A DNA stretch of 64,000 nt from Oceanobacillus oncorhynchi (GCF_000821065.1 NZ_CDGG01000001.1:1054001-1118000); one strand, 5' to 3'. Counted from the stretch's first letter, positions 44,832-54,550 are shown. Notes: a model not told the origin generated them from the letters alone. Program-made: numbers and translations.

Positions 44832-45505
44832 ATATTTGTTTATACTGCTATGCCCTCTTAGAAAAGCCCCTGACATGGTCGAATTGGCTGACGATAGAAG
44901 CGAATTCGGTTCTTTGTGAAACATGTGCCGCAAAACTCAAAATAATTTCTGGAAAGCGGTGTGAGGTATGCAGCCGGGCGTGGAACGGCGCCATTTGTTC
45001 TGATTGTCAGCAGTGGAGGCAATTAGGAGAAAATATAGAAGGGAATTATTCTATTTACTATTATAATGAAACGATGCGTGACCTGATTACCCAATGGAAA
45101 TTCCGGGGAGATTATGTATTAAGAGAGGTTTTTCGGAAGGACCTGCAGCGTGCTTTTGAAAAACAATTTGCTTCGATTACGCCATCCATAGCGGCCGTGC
45201 CTATTCCATTAAGTAAAAATCGAATGCAGGAGCGGGGGTTTAATCAATCATTAGCTCTGGCAGAAATGCTGGATATTCCAGTAAAGCATGCGTTGGGAAG
45301 AAACAGCGGGGAAAAGCAGGCAAAGAAAAATCGGAAGTCGCGTTTAAAAAGAGGGAATCCTTTTTTTATCACAGAGGCCCTCCAGCAGCCAGCTTTGATT
45401 GTAGATGATATTTATACAACTGGTACAACTGTCCGGCAGGCAGCACAGCAGCTGAAGCTTCACGGCTGCCCGGCAGTGTATTCCTTAACAGTAGCACGAA
45501 GTTAG
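44828..45505 (+). CDS. comFC: Competence protein ComFC (phosphoribosyltransferase-like)
   Basis: A 225-residue protein starting at TTG 44828, overlapping the end of comFA by 4 bp. The N-terminus has Cys pairs (CLYC, CETC, CEVC, CSDC) suited to zinc binding. The C-terminus has the phosphoribosyltransferase loop ALIVDDIYTTGTTV. B. subtilis has comFB between comFA and comFC; it is absent here. Confidence 0.95.
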   Translation: MNICLYCYALLEKPLTWSNWLTIEANSVLCETCAAKLKIISGKRCEVCSRAWNGAICSDCQQWRQLGENIEGNYSIYYYNETMRDLITQWKFRGDYVLREVFRKDLQRAFEKQFASITPSIAAVPIPLSKNRMQERGFNQSLALAEMLDIPVKHALGRNSGEKQAKKNRKSRLKRGNPFFITEALQQPALIVDDIYTTGTTVRQAAQQLKLHGCPAVYSLTVARS

Positions 45506-45723
45506 AAGGGCAGGCCTGCACAGGATGAATAATAGAACTGCTCCCAAAACTGCGAAACGATTTGTTATAATAAATGTAACGAACGTAAAATAAATCGAAT
45601 TTACTATTAACAATAGCGGCAATAGTGACGATGATATAAGTAGGCAAAAGTATTTCGTGAAAATAAAATATGAAATGATAAATTCCTTCCTGGCAATATG
45701 CAGAGCAGAGAGGAGAAACGGCA

Positions 45724-46146
45724 ATGGGAGAACTGGCAAACTGCGAACGATGTAATCGTGTGTTTGTGAAGCAATTTAGAGAAATATGCAACGAATGCTA
45801 TAAAAAAGAAGAAGAAGATTTTAGAATGGTATATAACTTTTTAAGAAAACGGGAAAACCGGATGGCTACAATTGGGCAGATTGTAGAGGCGATAGATGTA
45901 GATGAAAGTATTCTTCATAAATTTATCCGGGAAAAAAGGCTCCAGCCTTCTCACTTCCCTAATTTGTCCTATCCTTGTGAAAGGTGCCAACGGCCTATTA
46001 CAGAAGGGACTTTATGTGATGCTTGCCAGACAGAGCTGAAGGAAGAACTGGAGCGGCATGATGCAGTGGAATCCATTCAGGAAAAAGCGCTGAAAGAAGA
46101 AAGTGAAACAACGTATTATGCAAAAGGAGAATGGAAGAAAGATTAA
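45724..46146 (+). CDS. yvyF: Flagellar operon protein YvyF (TIGR03826 type)
   Basis: A 140-residue protein with two small zinc-ribbon-like Cys sets (CERCNRVF...CNEC near the N-terminus; CERCQRPI...CDAC near residue 85-105) flanking a MerR-like helical segment (TIGQIVEAIDVDESILHKF). It is the standard gene between comFC and flgM. A regulatory role is likely but not established. AGAGGAGAA precedes the ATG. Confidence 0.92.
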   Translation: MGELANCERCNRVFVKQFREICNECYKKEEEDFRMVYNFLRKRENRMATIGQIVEAIDVDESILHKFIREKRLQPSHFPNLSYPCERCQRPITEGTLCDACQTELKEELERHDAVESIQEKALKEESETTYYAKGEWKKD

Positions 46147-46220
46147 TATACCAGAATCGAACAAAGAAAGAGTAATGCAGTATCCAAAGAAATCACGCAT
46201 TACTGGAAGGGGTGCAGAAA

Positions 46221-46484
46221 TTGAAAATACATGGACCAAATCCAACCAACTTTAATCCATATAAACAGGCATTTAAGGATAAACAGGCAGTCGAGTCTGA
46301 AGCATATAAGAAGGACAGTATTGAGATATCGCCGGAAGCGAAAAAGCTGCAGAAGCAGGAGCAGCCCAATGAAACGCGGGCAGCATATGTCAATGAGATA
46401 AAACAAAAAATCGAGAGCAATCAATATGAAATAAATTATGAGAAGGTTGCTCAGAAAATGCATGATTTTTGGACTGGTAAGTAA
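46221..46484 (+). CDS. flgM: Anti-sigma factor FlgM
   Basis: An 87-residue protein that binds and inhibits flagellar sigma-D until the hook is complete. The start TTG 46221 follows GGAAGGGGTG at correct spacing; GTG 46212 lies inside that site. Features: the N-terminal LKIHGPNPTNFNPY, the SIEISPEAKKLQ motif and the helical C-terminus ending KVAQKMHDFW. An 8-bp inverted repeat (AGTAATGC 46171-46178, GCATTACT 46197-46204) ends right before the ribosome site. Confidence 0.93.
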   Translation: MKIHGPNPTNFNPYKQAFKDKQAVESEAYKKDSIEISPEAKKLQKQEQPNETRAAYVNEIKQKIESNQYEINYEKVAQKMHDFWTGK

Positions 46485-46511
46485 GGGAATACCGTCAAAG
46501 GAGGAAACGGT

Positions 46512-46994
46512 GTGGGCATACAGCTGATTCACGCAATGAATGATTTAACCGCAACACACAAAGATTTACTGGGATTATCCAAGCGAAAGACAGAAGCTTT
46601 GACGAATAATAAGCTGGATGAATTTCAGGCATTGCTTTTAGAAGAGCAGAAGCTTATCCGTCAACTGGAGAAACAGGAACAACAAAGACAGGAAGCCGCA
46701 GAAGCATGGAATCAAGAACAGCCTGATGCCGCAGCATCACTGACCATTACAGAAATCTTGGACAGGCTGGATGGAGAAGAGCAGAAAATGGCAGCAGATG
46801 CAGCGGCTGCACTAACGGATACAATGACAGAGCTAAAAAGACAAGAGCAATTAAATAAAGCATTACTGGAAGAATCGATGAAGTTTGTTCAGCTTTCGAT
46901 GGAATTAGTTAATCCTTCCATCAACTCAATGAATTACGGAACTGCATCCTCTGATAAGATGTCCAACCGTTCTTTATTTGATTCGAAAGCGTAG
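46512..46994 (+). CDS. flgN: Flagellar export chaperone FlgN
   Basis: A 160-residue, mostly helical protein starting at GTG 46512 behind AAAGGAGGAA. It lies between flgM and flgK, the position of FlgN, which chaperones the hook-junction proteins FlgK and FlgL. The long charged coiled-coil (about 20-115) and Gln/Glu-rich composition fit the family, which is weakly conserved. Assignment rests largely on context. Confidence 0.88.
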   Translation: MGIQLIHAMNDLTATHKDLLGLSKRKTEALTNNKLDEFQALLLEEQKLIRQLEKQEQQRQEAAEAWNQEQPDAAASLTITEILDRLDGEEQKMAADAAAALTDTMTELKRQEQLNKALLEESMKFVQLSMELVNPSINSMNYGTASSDKMSNRSLFDSKA

Positions 46995-47012
46995 AAAAGG
47001 AGAGAAGAAGGC

Positions 47013-48488
47013 ATGAGCACGTTCCGAGGATTAGAAATGGCACGTCAGGCACTGAGTACACAGCAAAGTGCTTTATATACAACCGGGCATAATATTTCCA
47101 ATGCCAATACACCTGGATACTCCAGACAGCGCGTTAATATGCAGGCGATGAATCCTTACCCGACGCCGGGGATGAACAGTCCGCATCTGCCTGGCCAGAT
47201 GGGGACCGGAGTAGAAGCCGGGTCTGTACAGCGTATCCGCAATCAATTTTTAGATACACAATTTCGATCGGAGAATGCTTCTGTAGGCTATTGGTCTCAA
47301 CGGACAGAGGCACTTTCAAGAATGGAAAATTTATTGAATGAACCGAGCGATTCAGGCATCGAAGCAGCAATGAGTGATTTCTGGAGTGCGTTGCAGACTG
47401 CATCTACCACCCCGGGCGAAAATGGGGGACGTGCAGTCATCCTGAGCAGAGGGGAAGCGCTGGCTGATACGTTCAATCATCTGTCGTCTTCGATGAATAC
47501 GATTCGTACGGATTTACAAACGGAGACAGAGAATACAATTGATCAGGCAAATAGTATGATTGAAAACCTGAAAGATATCAATTCCCAAATTAAAAAGCTC
47601 GAAACGCATGGGTATACTGCCAATGATTTATATGATCGACGCGATAATATTTTGGATGAGCTTTCAGAAATTGTGAATATTGATGTGACATACAATAAAG
47701 ACCATATTCCGGGCGGGAAGCAGGGGGATGGTGTCGCCATTGTGAATATCATTGTTGCAGACGGTGAGCCGGTGAATATCGTAAATGGGGTGACAGGAGA
47801 AACCCGGCAGATCGATGACCCGGTTTATACAGAAATTAATGGAATGAAAGTTTTTGAAAGCATTAATGTAGGCGATGTGGATATTACATCCTCCAGAGGC
47901 ACTATCCAAAGCTATGTACATGCTTCCGGATATGCGGAGGGCGAAGGGGATAACGCGGTAGCAAAAGGCGATTTCCCGGAAATGCTTGAAAAGCTGGATA
48001 ATCTGGCATATGCAATTGTGACCAGCATCAATGAACTGCATCAAGAAGGGGATTCCGGGCTGCCATTTTTTGAAGAATTAACTGATGCACGGGGGGCTGC
48101 CGGGAAAATGGCAGTTGCTTTAAAAGACCGTTCCGAAGTTAATGTGTCAAGAGAAGGAAATTCAGGAGACCTGGCAAGAGATTTGTCGAATGTTTTTACA
48201 AGTGCTAATGAGGATTTAGATGGTGTCTCTGTGAACGGTTATCTGGAATCCATTATCGGTGAAGTCGGCGTGGATGCTAACCATGCCATCACCATGCTGG
48301 ATAATACAGCGACATTGCAGCACCAGGTCAATAACCAGCGTCAATCGATCAATGCAGTTTCTCTGGATGAAGAAATGACGAACATGATTAAATTCCAGCA
48401 TGCATACAATGCAGCTGCCCGCGGAATGACAGCGATGGATGAATTAATAGATACAATTATCAACCGAATGGGATTAGTAGGAAGGTAG
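47013..48488 (+). CDS. flgK: Flagellar hook-associated protein 1, FlgK
   Basis: A 491-residue structural protein with conserved ends: GLEMARQALSTQQSALYTTG and NISNANTPGYSRQRV at the N-terminus, and MTNMIKFQHAYNAAARGMTA...DTIINRMG at the C-terminus. It forms the hook-filament junction with FlgL. Length is in the normal range. It follows flgN by 18 bp and flgL follows 9 bp later. Confidence 0.96.
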   Translation: MSTFRGLEMARQALSTQQSALYTTGHNISNANTPGYSRQRVNMQAMNPYPTPGMNSPHLPGQMGTGVEAGSVQRIRNQFLDTQFRSENASVGYWSQRTEALSRMENLLNEPSDSGIEAAMSDFWSALQTASTTPGENGGRAVILSRGEALADTFNHLSSSMNTIRTDLQTETENTIDQANSMIENLKDINSQIKKLETHGYTANDLYDRRDNILDELSEIVNIDVTYNKDHIPGGKQGDGVAIVNIIVADGEPVNIVNGVTGETRQIDDPVYTEINGMKVFESINVGDVDITSSRGTIQSYVHASGYAEGEGDNAVAKGDFPEMLEKLDNLAYAIVTSINELHQEGDSGLPFFEELTDARGAAGKMAVALKDRSEVNVSREGNSGDLARDLSNVFTSANEDLDGVSVNGYLESIIGEVGVDANHAITMLDNTATLQHQVNNQRQSINAVSLDEEMTNMIKFQHAYNAAARGMTAMDELIDTIINRMGLVGR

Positions 48489-48497
48489 GTTAGAAAA

Positions 48498-49379
48498 ATG
48501 CGTGTCACTCAAAGTATGCTTTCCAATAACTTATTACGTAATTTATCACATAACAGTACGCAAATGAATAAATATATGGATCAGCTGTACACGGGGAAAA
48601 AGATATCCAAGCCTTCTGATGATCCGATGATTGCGATGAAGGGCGTTTCTTACCGTTCCGAATTAGCACGAATCGAACAGTTTGAACGGAATACCTCTGA
48701 AGTGAACAGTTGGCTGGATAATACAGATGCTGCCATTGACCAGACCAATCATGCGATGCAGCGGTTAAAAGAGCTGGCAGTAAAGGCAAGCAATGGGACA
48801 AACAGCAGTGATGAATACCAGAGTATTGTAGAAGAAGCAAAGCAATTAAAAGAGCATTTAGTAGATATAGCGAATACGAGTGTGAATGGAAAATATATTT
48901 TTAACGGTACAAATTCGGATGTACAACCAGTAACAATAGGCGAAGATGGAGAACTGACGGTTGATTTTGCAGATGATGATGTGGTTATCGAAGTTTCAAG
49001 CGGGATTACCGTAAAAGCAAATACAGATGGATCTACCGTTTTTGGCGAGAATGGAGATTTATTTGCAACGGTAGATAGCTTTATTTCACGCCTTGTAGAC
49101 GGAGAAGGTATCGAAGAAAGCATTGGCGAATTAGAAGCGTCGATTGGCGGCGTTCTTGATTCACGTGCAGAAATCGGTGCCCGTATGAATCGGGTAGAGC
49201 TTGTCGAAAACCGCTTAGCCGATCAAAAAATCGTCACGACAAAAACGTTATCTGATAATGAAGACGTCGATTTTGCAGAGGCAATTACGAACCTGATTAC
49301 ACAAGAGAGTCTACATCGGGCAGCACTTTCAGCAGGTTCTCGTATTATCCAGCCTTCTCTGGTTGACTTTTTACGATAA
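48498..49379 (+). CDS. flgL: Flagellar hook-associated protein 3, FlgL
   Basis: A 293-residue flagellin-like protein. The N-terminal MRVTQSMLSNNLLRNLSHN, then GKKISKPSDDPM, and the C-terminal half (LTQESLHRAALSAGSRIIQP region) are typical. It lies between the hook junction FlgK and the filament. A strong terminator after it separates flgK-flgL from yviE. Confidence 0.96.
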   Translation: MRVTQSMLSNNLLRNLSHNSTQMNKYMDQLYTGKKISKPSDDPMIAMKGVSYRSELARIEQFERNTSEVNSWLDNTDAAIDQTNHAMQRLKELAVKASNGTNSSDEYQSIVEEAKQLKEHLVDIANTSVNGKYIFNGTNSDVQPVTIGEDGELTVDFADDDVVIEVSSGITVKANTDGSTVFGENGDLFATVDSFISRLVDGEGIEESIGELEASIGGVLDSRAEIGARMNRVELVENRLADQKIVTTKTLSDNEDVDFAEAITNLITQESLHRAALSAGSRIIQPSLVDFLR

Positions 49380-49410
49380 GGACAAGTTCACGTGAAAGTT
49401 TGTTACGTAT

Positions 49411-49452
49411 AAAACACCCTGCCCACTACGTTGTTTGGAGCAGGGTGTTTTT
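49411..49452 (+). terminator. Terminator after flgL
   Basis: AAAACACCCTGC (49411-49422) pairs with GCAGGGTGTTTT (49440-49451) across a 17-nt loop, ending in TTTTT. Confidence 0.9.
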
Positions 49453-49557
49453 AGCAAATAGGACAGTTTTTTTATAAGACGGATGTGAGCATGTTATTCA
49501 CTCAAAGGCTTAGCCAAGCCAATGTTTTCTAAATCATGCGATGGAGAGGGAAAAGAG

Positions 49558-50121
49558 ATGGAGATTCCACAAATTAGAATGCATTCACAGCCGGCAAAAA
49601 TACAAATTCAAACAGAGCCGGCACAATTACATATGTCACAACCGTCTGGTGATTTAACCATCAGACAGCCCAAAGCAGAAATCTCCATGCGTACGAAACA
49701 AGGAAAGCTAAACATCGATCAGAGCCAGGCATGGGAGGACATGAATTTATTAAGTGCGAAAAAAAGCATCGCCAAAAATGCGCAGGCCGGGGAACAGGCG
49801 GCTGCTCAAGGGACTGCCAGAAGAGCACGGCAGGGCAATGCATTAATGCGCATTGAAAATAGTGCAGATACCATCAAGGCACAGGCGATGGAAAACGCAT
49901 TTTCAGAGCAAAAAAGATTGGGGATTACATTTATACCTTCTACCTTTGCTGTAAAAACTTCCTATGAACCGGCAGATTTAGATATTCAGGTGCAAACACA
50001 TCAGCCGGTGATTGAAGGAAGAGCAAATAAACCAATCATGCAATATACACCTGGAAGCATAGAATCCTCCCTCGCCCAGCGTCCGGAGTTAACAATTGAA
50101 GTAATCAATAAAAAAATATAA
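49558..50121 (+). CDS. yviE: DUF6470 family flagellar-locus protein YviE
   Basis: A 187-residue protein with repeated short beta-like segments rich in Gln and Ile near the N-terminus (IRMHSQPAKIQIQTEPAQLH). It lies between flgL and fliW, as YviE/DUF6470 does in Bacillus; function unknown. ATG 49558 follows GGAGAGGG and is chosen over the longer frame from 49522. Confidence 0.85.
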   Translation: MEIPQIRMHSQPAKIQIQTEPAQLHMSQPSGDLTIRQPKAEISMRTKQGKLNIDQSQAWEDMNLLSAKKSIAKNAQAGEQAAAQGTARRARQGNALMRIENSADTIKAQAMENAFSEQKRLGITFIPSTFAVKTSYEPADLDIQVQTHQPVIEGRANKPIMQYTPGSIESSLAQRPELTIEVINKKI

Positions 50122-50133
50122 GGAGTGTGCACC

Positions 50134-50580
50134 ATGAAGATGACATCAGCGTACTTAGGTGAAATCGAAGTCGATGAGTCAAAAATAATTACATTTCCAT
50201 CCGGAATACCCGGATTTTCAGAGTCCAAACAATTTGTATTACTGGAATTTCCAGATAACCAGATGTTTCATATTTTACAATCGGCAGATAATGCGCAATT
50301 AGCTTTTATCATTACCGACCCCTATTATCTGTATCAGGATTATGTGTTTGAACTGGAACCCTCTACTATTGACCTGTTAAAAATAAAAGATCGCAATGAT
50401 GTAGCTATCTATACGATTGTCACTGTAAATAAACCTTTTACGGACAGCACCATTAACCTGAAAGCGCCAATTGTGATTCACGTTAAAGAAAACTTGGCAA
50501 AACAGGTCGTCCTTCAAACGGATGCGTATTCATCCAGAACGCCAATCAACCGGCCTTCCCATGAAAAGGAGGAAAAATAA
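50134..50580 (+). CDS. fliW: Flagellar assembly factor FliW
   Basis: A 148-residue protein ([39 protein letters not shown]). FliW binds flagellin and the translational repressor CsrA in a partner switch. ATG 50134 follows AAGGAG; the in-frame GTG at 50125 overlaps that site. Its stop codon overlaps the csrA start (TAATG), so translation is coupled. Confidence 0.95.
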   Translation: MKMTSAYLGEIEVDESKIITFPSGIPGFSESKQFVLLEFPDNQMFHILQSADNAQLAFIITDPYYLYQDYVFELEPSTIDLLKIKDRNDVAIYTIVTVNKPFTDSTINLKAPIVIHVKENLAKQVVLQTDAYSSRTPINRPSHEKEEK

Positions 50581-50804
50581 TGCTTGTACTTTCCAGAAAA
50601 AGAAATGAAGCTATCCAAATCGGTGACGATATTGAAGTAGAAGTAATTGCGATTGAAGGGGATCAGGTCAAGCTGGGTATTCGTGCGCCAAAGTCAGTAG
50701 ATATCTACCGGCAGGAGATTTATGTAGATATCAAAAACCAAAATAATCAAGCGGCACAGATTGATCAAAACCTCTTTGATTTCTTAAAAGGAGAAAAACT
50801 ATAA
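50580..50804 (+). CDS. csrA: Translational repressor CsrA
   Basis: A 74-residue RNA-binding protein ([34 protein letters not shown]). In B. subtilis it represses flagellin (hag) mRNA and is held off by FliW. It overlaps fliW by one base. Unlike B. subtilis, hag does not follow it, so its main target must lie elsewhere in this genome. Confidence 0.97.
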   Translation: MLVLSRKRNEAIQIGDDIEVEVIAIEGDQVKLGIRAPKSVDIYRQEIYVDIKNQNNQAAQIDQNLFDFLKGEKL

Positions 50805-50893
50805 CTTTTACGTCCTTCTTTTATTATCGTACAGATAAACCTGACAATCATGCTAGAAAACTTGTATTTAACCCTTTACATTTCATAAAAGAA

Positions 50894-50901
50894 GCCGATA
50901 T
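50894..50901 (+). promoter_or_regulatory. Sigma-D -10 element of the flaG-fliD-fliS-fliT operon
   Basis: GCCGATAT is an exact copy of the flagellar sigma-D -10 consensus, 31 bp before flaG. The -35 region at the 15-bp spacing reads TTTA (50875-50878), a weak match to TAAA. It places the filament-cap genes in the late class controlled by FlgM. Confidence 0.7.
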
Positions 50902-50931
50902 AAAAGATAAACAGTAAGGAGTTGTGACCTG

Positions 50932-51291
50932 ATGGTTGTAAATAAAACTGGAGTGCAGGACACTTCATTTATTCCTCATCCCATTAAGGCTGTTACATCC
51001 CCCGCTGCTTTACCATCTGAAGCAAAAGAAATAGAAGCAACCAAGACAGAAGCGAGCAGAGCAGTGAGCAAAGAACAAGTAGAGCAGGTTATTGAAAAAA
51101 TGAATGGCTTTTTAGAGCCGGTCAGAAGAAATGTAAAGTTTGAAATGCACGATAAATTGGAAAAGTATTATGTTACTGTTGTAGACGCAGATAAAGACGA
51201 GGTTATACGAGAAATTCCTCCCAAAAAGTTATTAGATATGTATGCAGAAATGGCCGACTTCATGGGCCTGTTAATCAATAAAAAGATATAG
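50932..51291 (+). CDS. flaG: Flagellar protein FlaG
   Basis: A 119-residue protein with a variable N-terminal half and the FlaG C-terminal domain (VKFEMHDKLEKYYVTVVDAD, then IREIPPKKLLDMYAEMADFMGLLI). It is linked to filament length or cap formation; the exact role is unclear. TAAGGAG precedes the ATG, and the gene heads the fliD operon. Confidence 0.93.
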   Translation: MVVNKTGVQDTSFIPHPIKAVTSPAALPSEAKEIEATKTEASRAVSKEQVEQVIEKMNGFLEPVRRNVKFEMHDKLEKYYVTVVDADKDEVIREIPPKKLLDMYAEMADFMGLLINKKI

Positions 51292-51303
51292 AGGTGAGTG
51301 AAT

Positions 51304-52836
51304 ATGCGAATTGGCGGATTGGCAAGTGGAATTGATACAGAATCCATGATTAAAGATTTAATGAACGCAGAAAGAATCCCGCTTGATAAAATGCATCAGG
51401 ACCGGACAAAGCTGGAATGGAAACGTGATGCTTTCCGGGACGTTAATAAATTATTAGGCAACTTTGATCAGAATATGATTTTGAATATGAAATTGAGTGA
51501 AACTTTTAATAAAAAAATTATTTCCTCGACACAGGAGGATGCGGTTCGTGCTACGGGGAATGCTGGTGCGAATAGTGGTACGTATCGGATTAATGTGGAG
51601 CAGTTAGCGACCTCTGCGATTAATGTTGGAGCTAAAGAAGTTCAATTTGATACTGAAAAGACTTTAAGTGAGCATGGAATTACTGGTTCTATCACATTTA
51701 AAACATATGGAAAAGATAGTTCTTACGGAGATAACGGGGTTAAAGAACATAAATATGAGATTCGGGATGGAGACAAACTTTCCGATGTTGTCAAGAGAAT
51801 TAATGATGATGTAGATAGTCCAGTTCGGATGACTTATGATGAGAATTCAAATAAAGTTATTATAGAAGCTACAAGAACCGGGGTTTATAATCCGAATGGA
51901 AAAGAAATAGAATTTGATGATAGTGAAGGAAGTTTTTTCTCACAATTAGGACTAAGTCAAGATCCGGTAGAAGTGGAAGATGGAGTAATGAGAGGTGGAG
52001 AACAAGGCGCCCAAAACGCAAAATTCACATACAACGGTGCCTATGAAGTAGAAACTCAGGATAACCACTACCAGCTAAATGGCGTCACCTTCCAATTCTT
52101 AAATAAAACAGAAGGCGAAGCAACATTAAACGTAACCAATGATATTGACCATACCGTTGAAAAAATCACCGAGTTTGTGGAAGCTTATAATGAAATTGTT
52201 GAGAAAATTAATGAATCGCAGCGGGAACAAGTTTTCCGTGATTTTCCTCCGTTAACAGATGAGCAAAAATCAGATATGTCCGAGCGTGAAATTGAACTTT
52301 GGGAAGAAAAAGCAAAAAGCGGAATGCTGCGGGGAGAATCATTCTTATCTAGTGGATTAACTAATATGCGCCAAAGCTGGTATGGAACAGTTAAAAATGA
52401 CGGAGCATTCACTTCATTAACAGAGATTGGAATTGAAACGTCATCTGATTATATGGATGGCGGGAAGCTTGTTATTAATGAAGCTGATTTGCGGGATGCA
52501 CTTGCTGCCGATCCGGAAAGTGTACAAAGGCTCTTCTCGAACAGTTCAGAAGGAGAAGGCAGAGGATTAATCAATCGTCTGGAAGATGCTGTGGAAGATA
52601 CAATCGGTCAAATTAATCAGCGTGCTGGCACGGCAACAAGTGTATCCTTAGATGGGTATGCACTAGGGAAGCGCATGGAAGAAATCAACAGCCGAATTGA
52701 GAATTTCGAGCGTCGTTTGGAAAAAGTTGAATCGCGTTATTGGAGACAATTTTCAGAGATGGAGCGTGCTATTTCCATGATGAATCAGCAATCCGATATG
52801 CTGATGTCGAATTTTGCTCCTGGACTGGCACAATAA
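51304..52836 (+). CDS. fliD: Flagellar filament cap protein FliD
   Basis: A 510-residue cap protein (HAP2). The N-terminus MRIGGLASGIDTESMIKDLM and C-terminal helical region (KRMEEINSRIENFERRLEKVESRY) are conserved; the middle (about 80-330) is variable, as usual for the surface domains. ATG 51304 is preceded by GAGGTGAG. It promotes folding of flagellin at the growing tip. Confidence 0.95.
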   Translation: MRIGGLASGIDTESMIKDLMNAERIPLDKMHQDRTKLEWKRDAFRDVNKLLGNFDQNMILNMKLSETFNKKIISSTQEDAVRATGNAGANSGTYRINVEQLATSAINVGAKEVQFDTEKTLSEHGITGSITFKTYGKDSSYGDNGVKEHKYEIRDGDKLSDVVKRINDDVDSPVRMTYDENSNKVIIEATRTGVYNPNGKEIEFDDSEGSFFSQLGLSQDPVEVEDGVMRGGEQGAQNAKFTYNGAYEVETQDNHYQLNGVTFQFLNKTEGEATLNVTNDIDHTVEKITEFVEAYNEIVEKINESQREQVFRDFPPLTDEQKSDMSEREIELWEEKAKSGMLRGESFLSSGLTNMRQSWYGTVKNDGAFTSLTEIGIETSSDYMDGGKLVINEADLRDALAADPESVQRLFSNSSEGEGRGLINRLEDAVEDTIGQINQRAGTATSVSLDGYALGKRMEEINSRIENFERRLEKVESRYWRQFSEMERAISMMNQQSDMLMSNFAPGLAQ

Positions 52837-52855
52837 GAAAGAAGGGTGATGCAAT

Positions 52856-53257
52856 TTGAGTAGTAATAAAGCATATCAAACCTATCAAAATAACGCCGTT
52901 AATACAGCATCAGGCGGAGAGCTGACGCTGATGCTCTATAATGGCTGTATTAAATTTATTAAACAAGCAAGGAAAGAGATGGATAATGACCATTTTGCTG
53001 CTAAAAATACCAACATCCAAAAAGCGCAAAAAATCATTAATGAACTCATGGTGACATTGGATATGAATATGGAAATCTCTCATCAGATGATGCCGTTATA
53101 TGACTATATGCATAATCTATTAACAGAAGCGAATATAAAAAATGATACCGAAAAGTTAGAAGAGGCGCTCAGCTATGCAGAGGAATTTCGCGATGTTTGG
53201 AAACAGGTCATTCTAAAGGATCGTCAGCAGAAATACAGTCAGGGTGCTTCCATCTGA
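52856..53257 (+). CDS. fliS: Flagellin chaperone FliS
   Basis: A 133-residue helical chaperone (AYQTYQNNAVNTASGGELTLMLYNGCIKFI near the start, quoted here as family signature with LMLYNGCIKF). It binds the C-terminus of flagellin in the cytoplasm. The start is TTG 52856 behind AAGGGTGAT. Its stop overlaps the fliT start (TGATG). Confidence 0.95.
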   Translation: MSSNKAYQTYQNNAVNTASGGELTLMLYNGCIKFIKQARKEMDNDHFAAKNTNIQKAQKIINELMVTLDMNMEISHQMMPLYDYMHNLLTEANIKNDTEKLEEALSYAEEFRDVWKQVILKDRQQKYSQGASI

Positions 53258-53610
53258 TGAACCGGATCATACCTATCTACCAATTAACAGAGAGCATGCA
53301 GCAGCTATTATCCCAGGATATTGATTCACATAATCGGGAAGAGGTTATCAATACCTTTCAAAAAATGATGGAAGAGAGAGGAGAGCTGCTTGATGCAATA
53401 GCTCCTCCATACACAAAGGATGAAGACAAGCTGGGAAAAGCAATCGTCCACATGAACCAAGATATTGAGCAAAAGATAAAATTTATATTCTTTGCTTTAA
53501 AAAATGAAATGAAGCAGGTACAGCAGCAAAAGAAATCAACATCAAGCTATTCCAATCCATATAAAAATATGCAAAGCATGGACGGCATGTTTTTAGATCA
53601 GAAAAAATAA
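53257..53610 (+). CDS. fliT: Flagellar chaperone FliT-like protein
   Basis: A 117-residue helical protein translationally coupled to fliS through TGATG. The family is weakly conserved. Position after fliS, size and the amphipathic helices (for example QLTESMQQLLSQD) support FliT, which chaperones FliD. Assignment is mainly from context. Confidence 0.82.
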   Translation: MNRIIPIYQLTESMQQLLSQDIDSHNREEVINTFQKMMEERGELLDAIAPPYTKDEDKLGKAIVHMNQDIEQKIKFIFFALKNEMKQVQQQKKSTSSYSNPYKNMQSMDGMFLDQKK

Positions 53611-53626
53611 AGGTTTGTTACCTTTC

Positions 53627-53669
53627 AAAAAGAGATAATCAGCAATGGCCAAGCTGGTTATCTTTTTTT
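53627..53669 (+). terminator. Terminator of the flaG-fliT operon
   Basis: AAAAAGAGATAATCAGC pairs with GCTGGTTATCTTTTTTT around a 9-nt loop. The gap 53611-53920 otherwise shows only a -10-like TATAAT (53882-53887) before hpf. Confidence 0.88.
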
Positions 53670-53920
53670 AGAAGAGAGGATGCTTTACTTTCTGTCTTAG
53701 ATGTGGAGAAGAAAAAGAATAGAAGGATATGATTCTAGTAAATCGAATTCAAACATAACTTCGAATTTTGTCAAAAAATTTTAATCTTTCTAATCCTTGC
53801 ATGTACAGGGGTTGGGCCGGATGAATAGAAAACGTTTACGAAAATTAAGGGTTTAGACAAGAGAAGTTTGTGAAATAGTGCTATAATATATTTATAAAAG
53901 TAAAGAAGGAGGACACTTAT

Positions 53921-54475
53921 ATGAAATTTAATATTAGAGGCGAAAATATTGAGGTTACAAACGCTATTCGAGAGTATGTTGAGAAGAAAATCAGCAAACT
54001 GGAAAGATATTTTGATTCCGCTCCGACTAGCGATGTGCATGTAAATCTAAGTGTCTATAATGATGAACAGCGCATTGAGGTTACCATCCCAATGACAAAT
54101 CTCTTACTGCGTGCAGAGGTACAGCATATTGACTTATATGCTGCTGTAGACTTAGCCGTAGATAAATTAGAAAGACAAATTCGCAAACATAAAACTAAAA
54201 TCAATCGTAAATTCAGACAAAACGGCGCTCCTAAGCATGCTTTTGCTGAATTAGAAAAAGAAGCAAAACTGGCATCTGAAGAAAATGAAAATCAAATTGA
54301 ATTAGTACGTACCAAACGTTTTAACTTAAAACCAATGGATTCTGAAGAAGCAATCCTGCAAATGGATATGCTTGGACACAGCTTCTTTGTATTTACTAAT
54401 GATCAATCTGGAGAAACCAATGTGGTTTATAAACGCCGTGATGGAAAATACGGATTGATTGAACCGCATGTTTAA
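53921..54475 (+). CDS. hpf: Ribosome hibernation promoting factor, long form
   Basis: A 184-residue protein. The N-terminal HPF domain (MKFNIRGENIEVTNAIREYV to residue 100) binds the 30S decoding region. The C-terminal domain (about 125-184, VRTKRFNLKPMDSEEAILQM...YKRRDGKYGLIEP in parts) pairs two ribosomes into 100S dimers. AAGGAGG precedes the ATG. Location next to secA matches yvyD/hpf of Bacillus. Confidence 0.96.
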   Translation: MKFNIRGENIEVTNAIREYVEKKISKLERYFDSAPTSDVHVNLSVYNDEQRIEVTIPMTNLLLRAEVQHIDLYAAVDLAVDKLERQIRKHKTKINRKFRQNGAPKHAFAELEKEAKLASEENENQIELVRTKRFNLKPMDSEEAILQMDMLGHSFFVFTNDQSGETNVVYKRRDGKYGLIEPHV

Positions 54476-54501
54476 ATCAAAATAAAATAGTATATTAATA
54501 G

Positions 54502-54550
54502 AAAAAGCAGGATATTGCTTCCGATGGAGGGAGCAATATCCTGCTTTTTT
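54502..54550 (+). terminator. Terminator after hpf
   Basis: AAAAAGCAGGATATTGCT pairs with AGCAATATCCTGCTTTTT around a short loop; the stem is about 20 bp and ends in six T. Confidence 0.95.
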
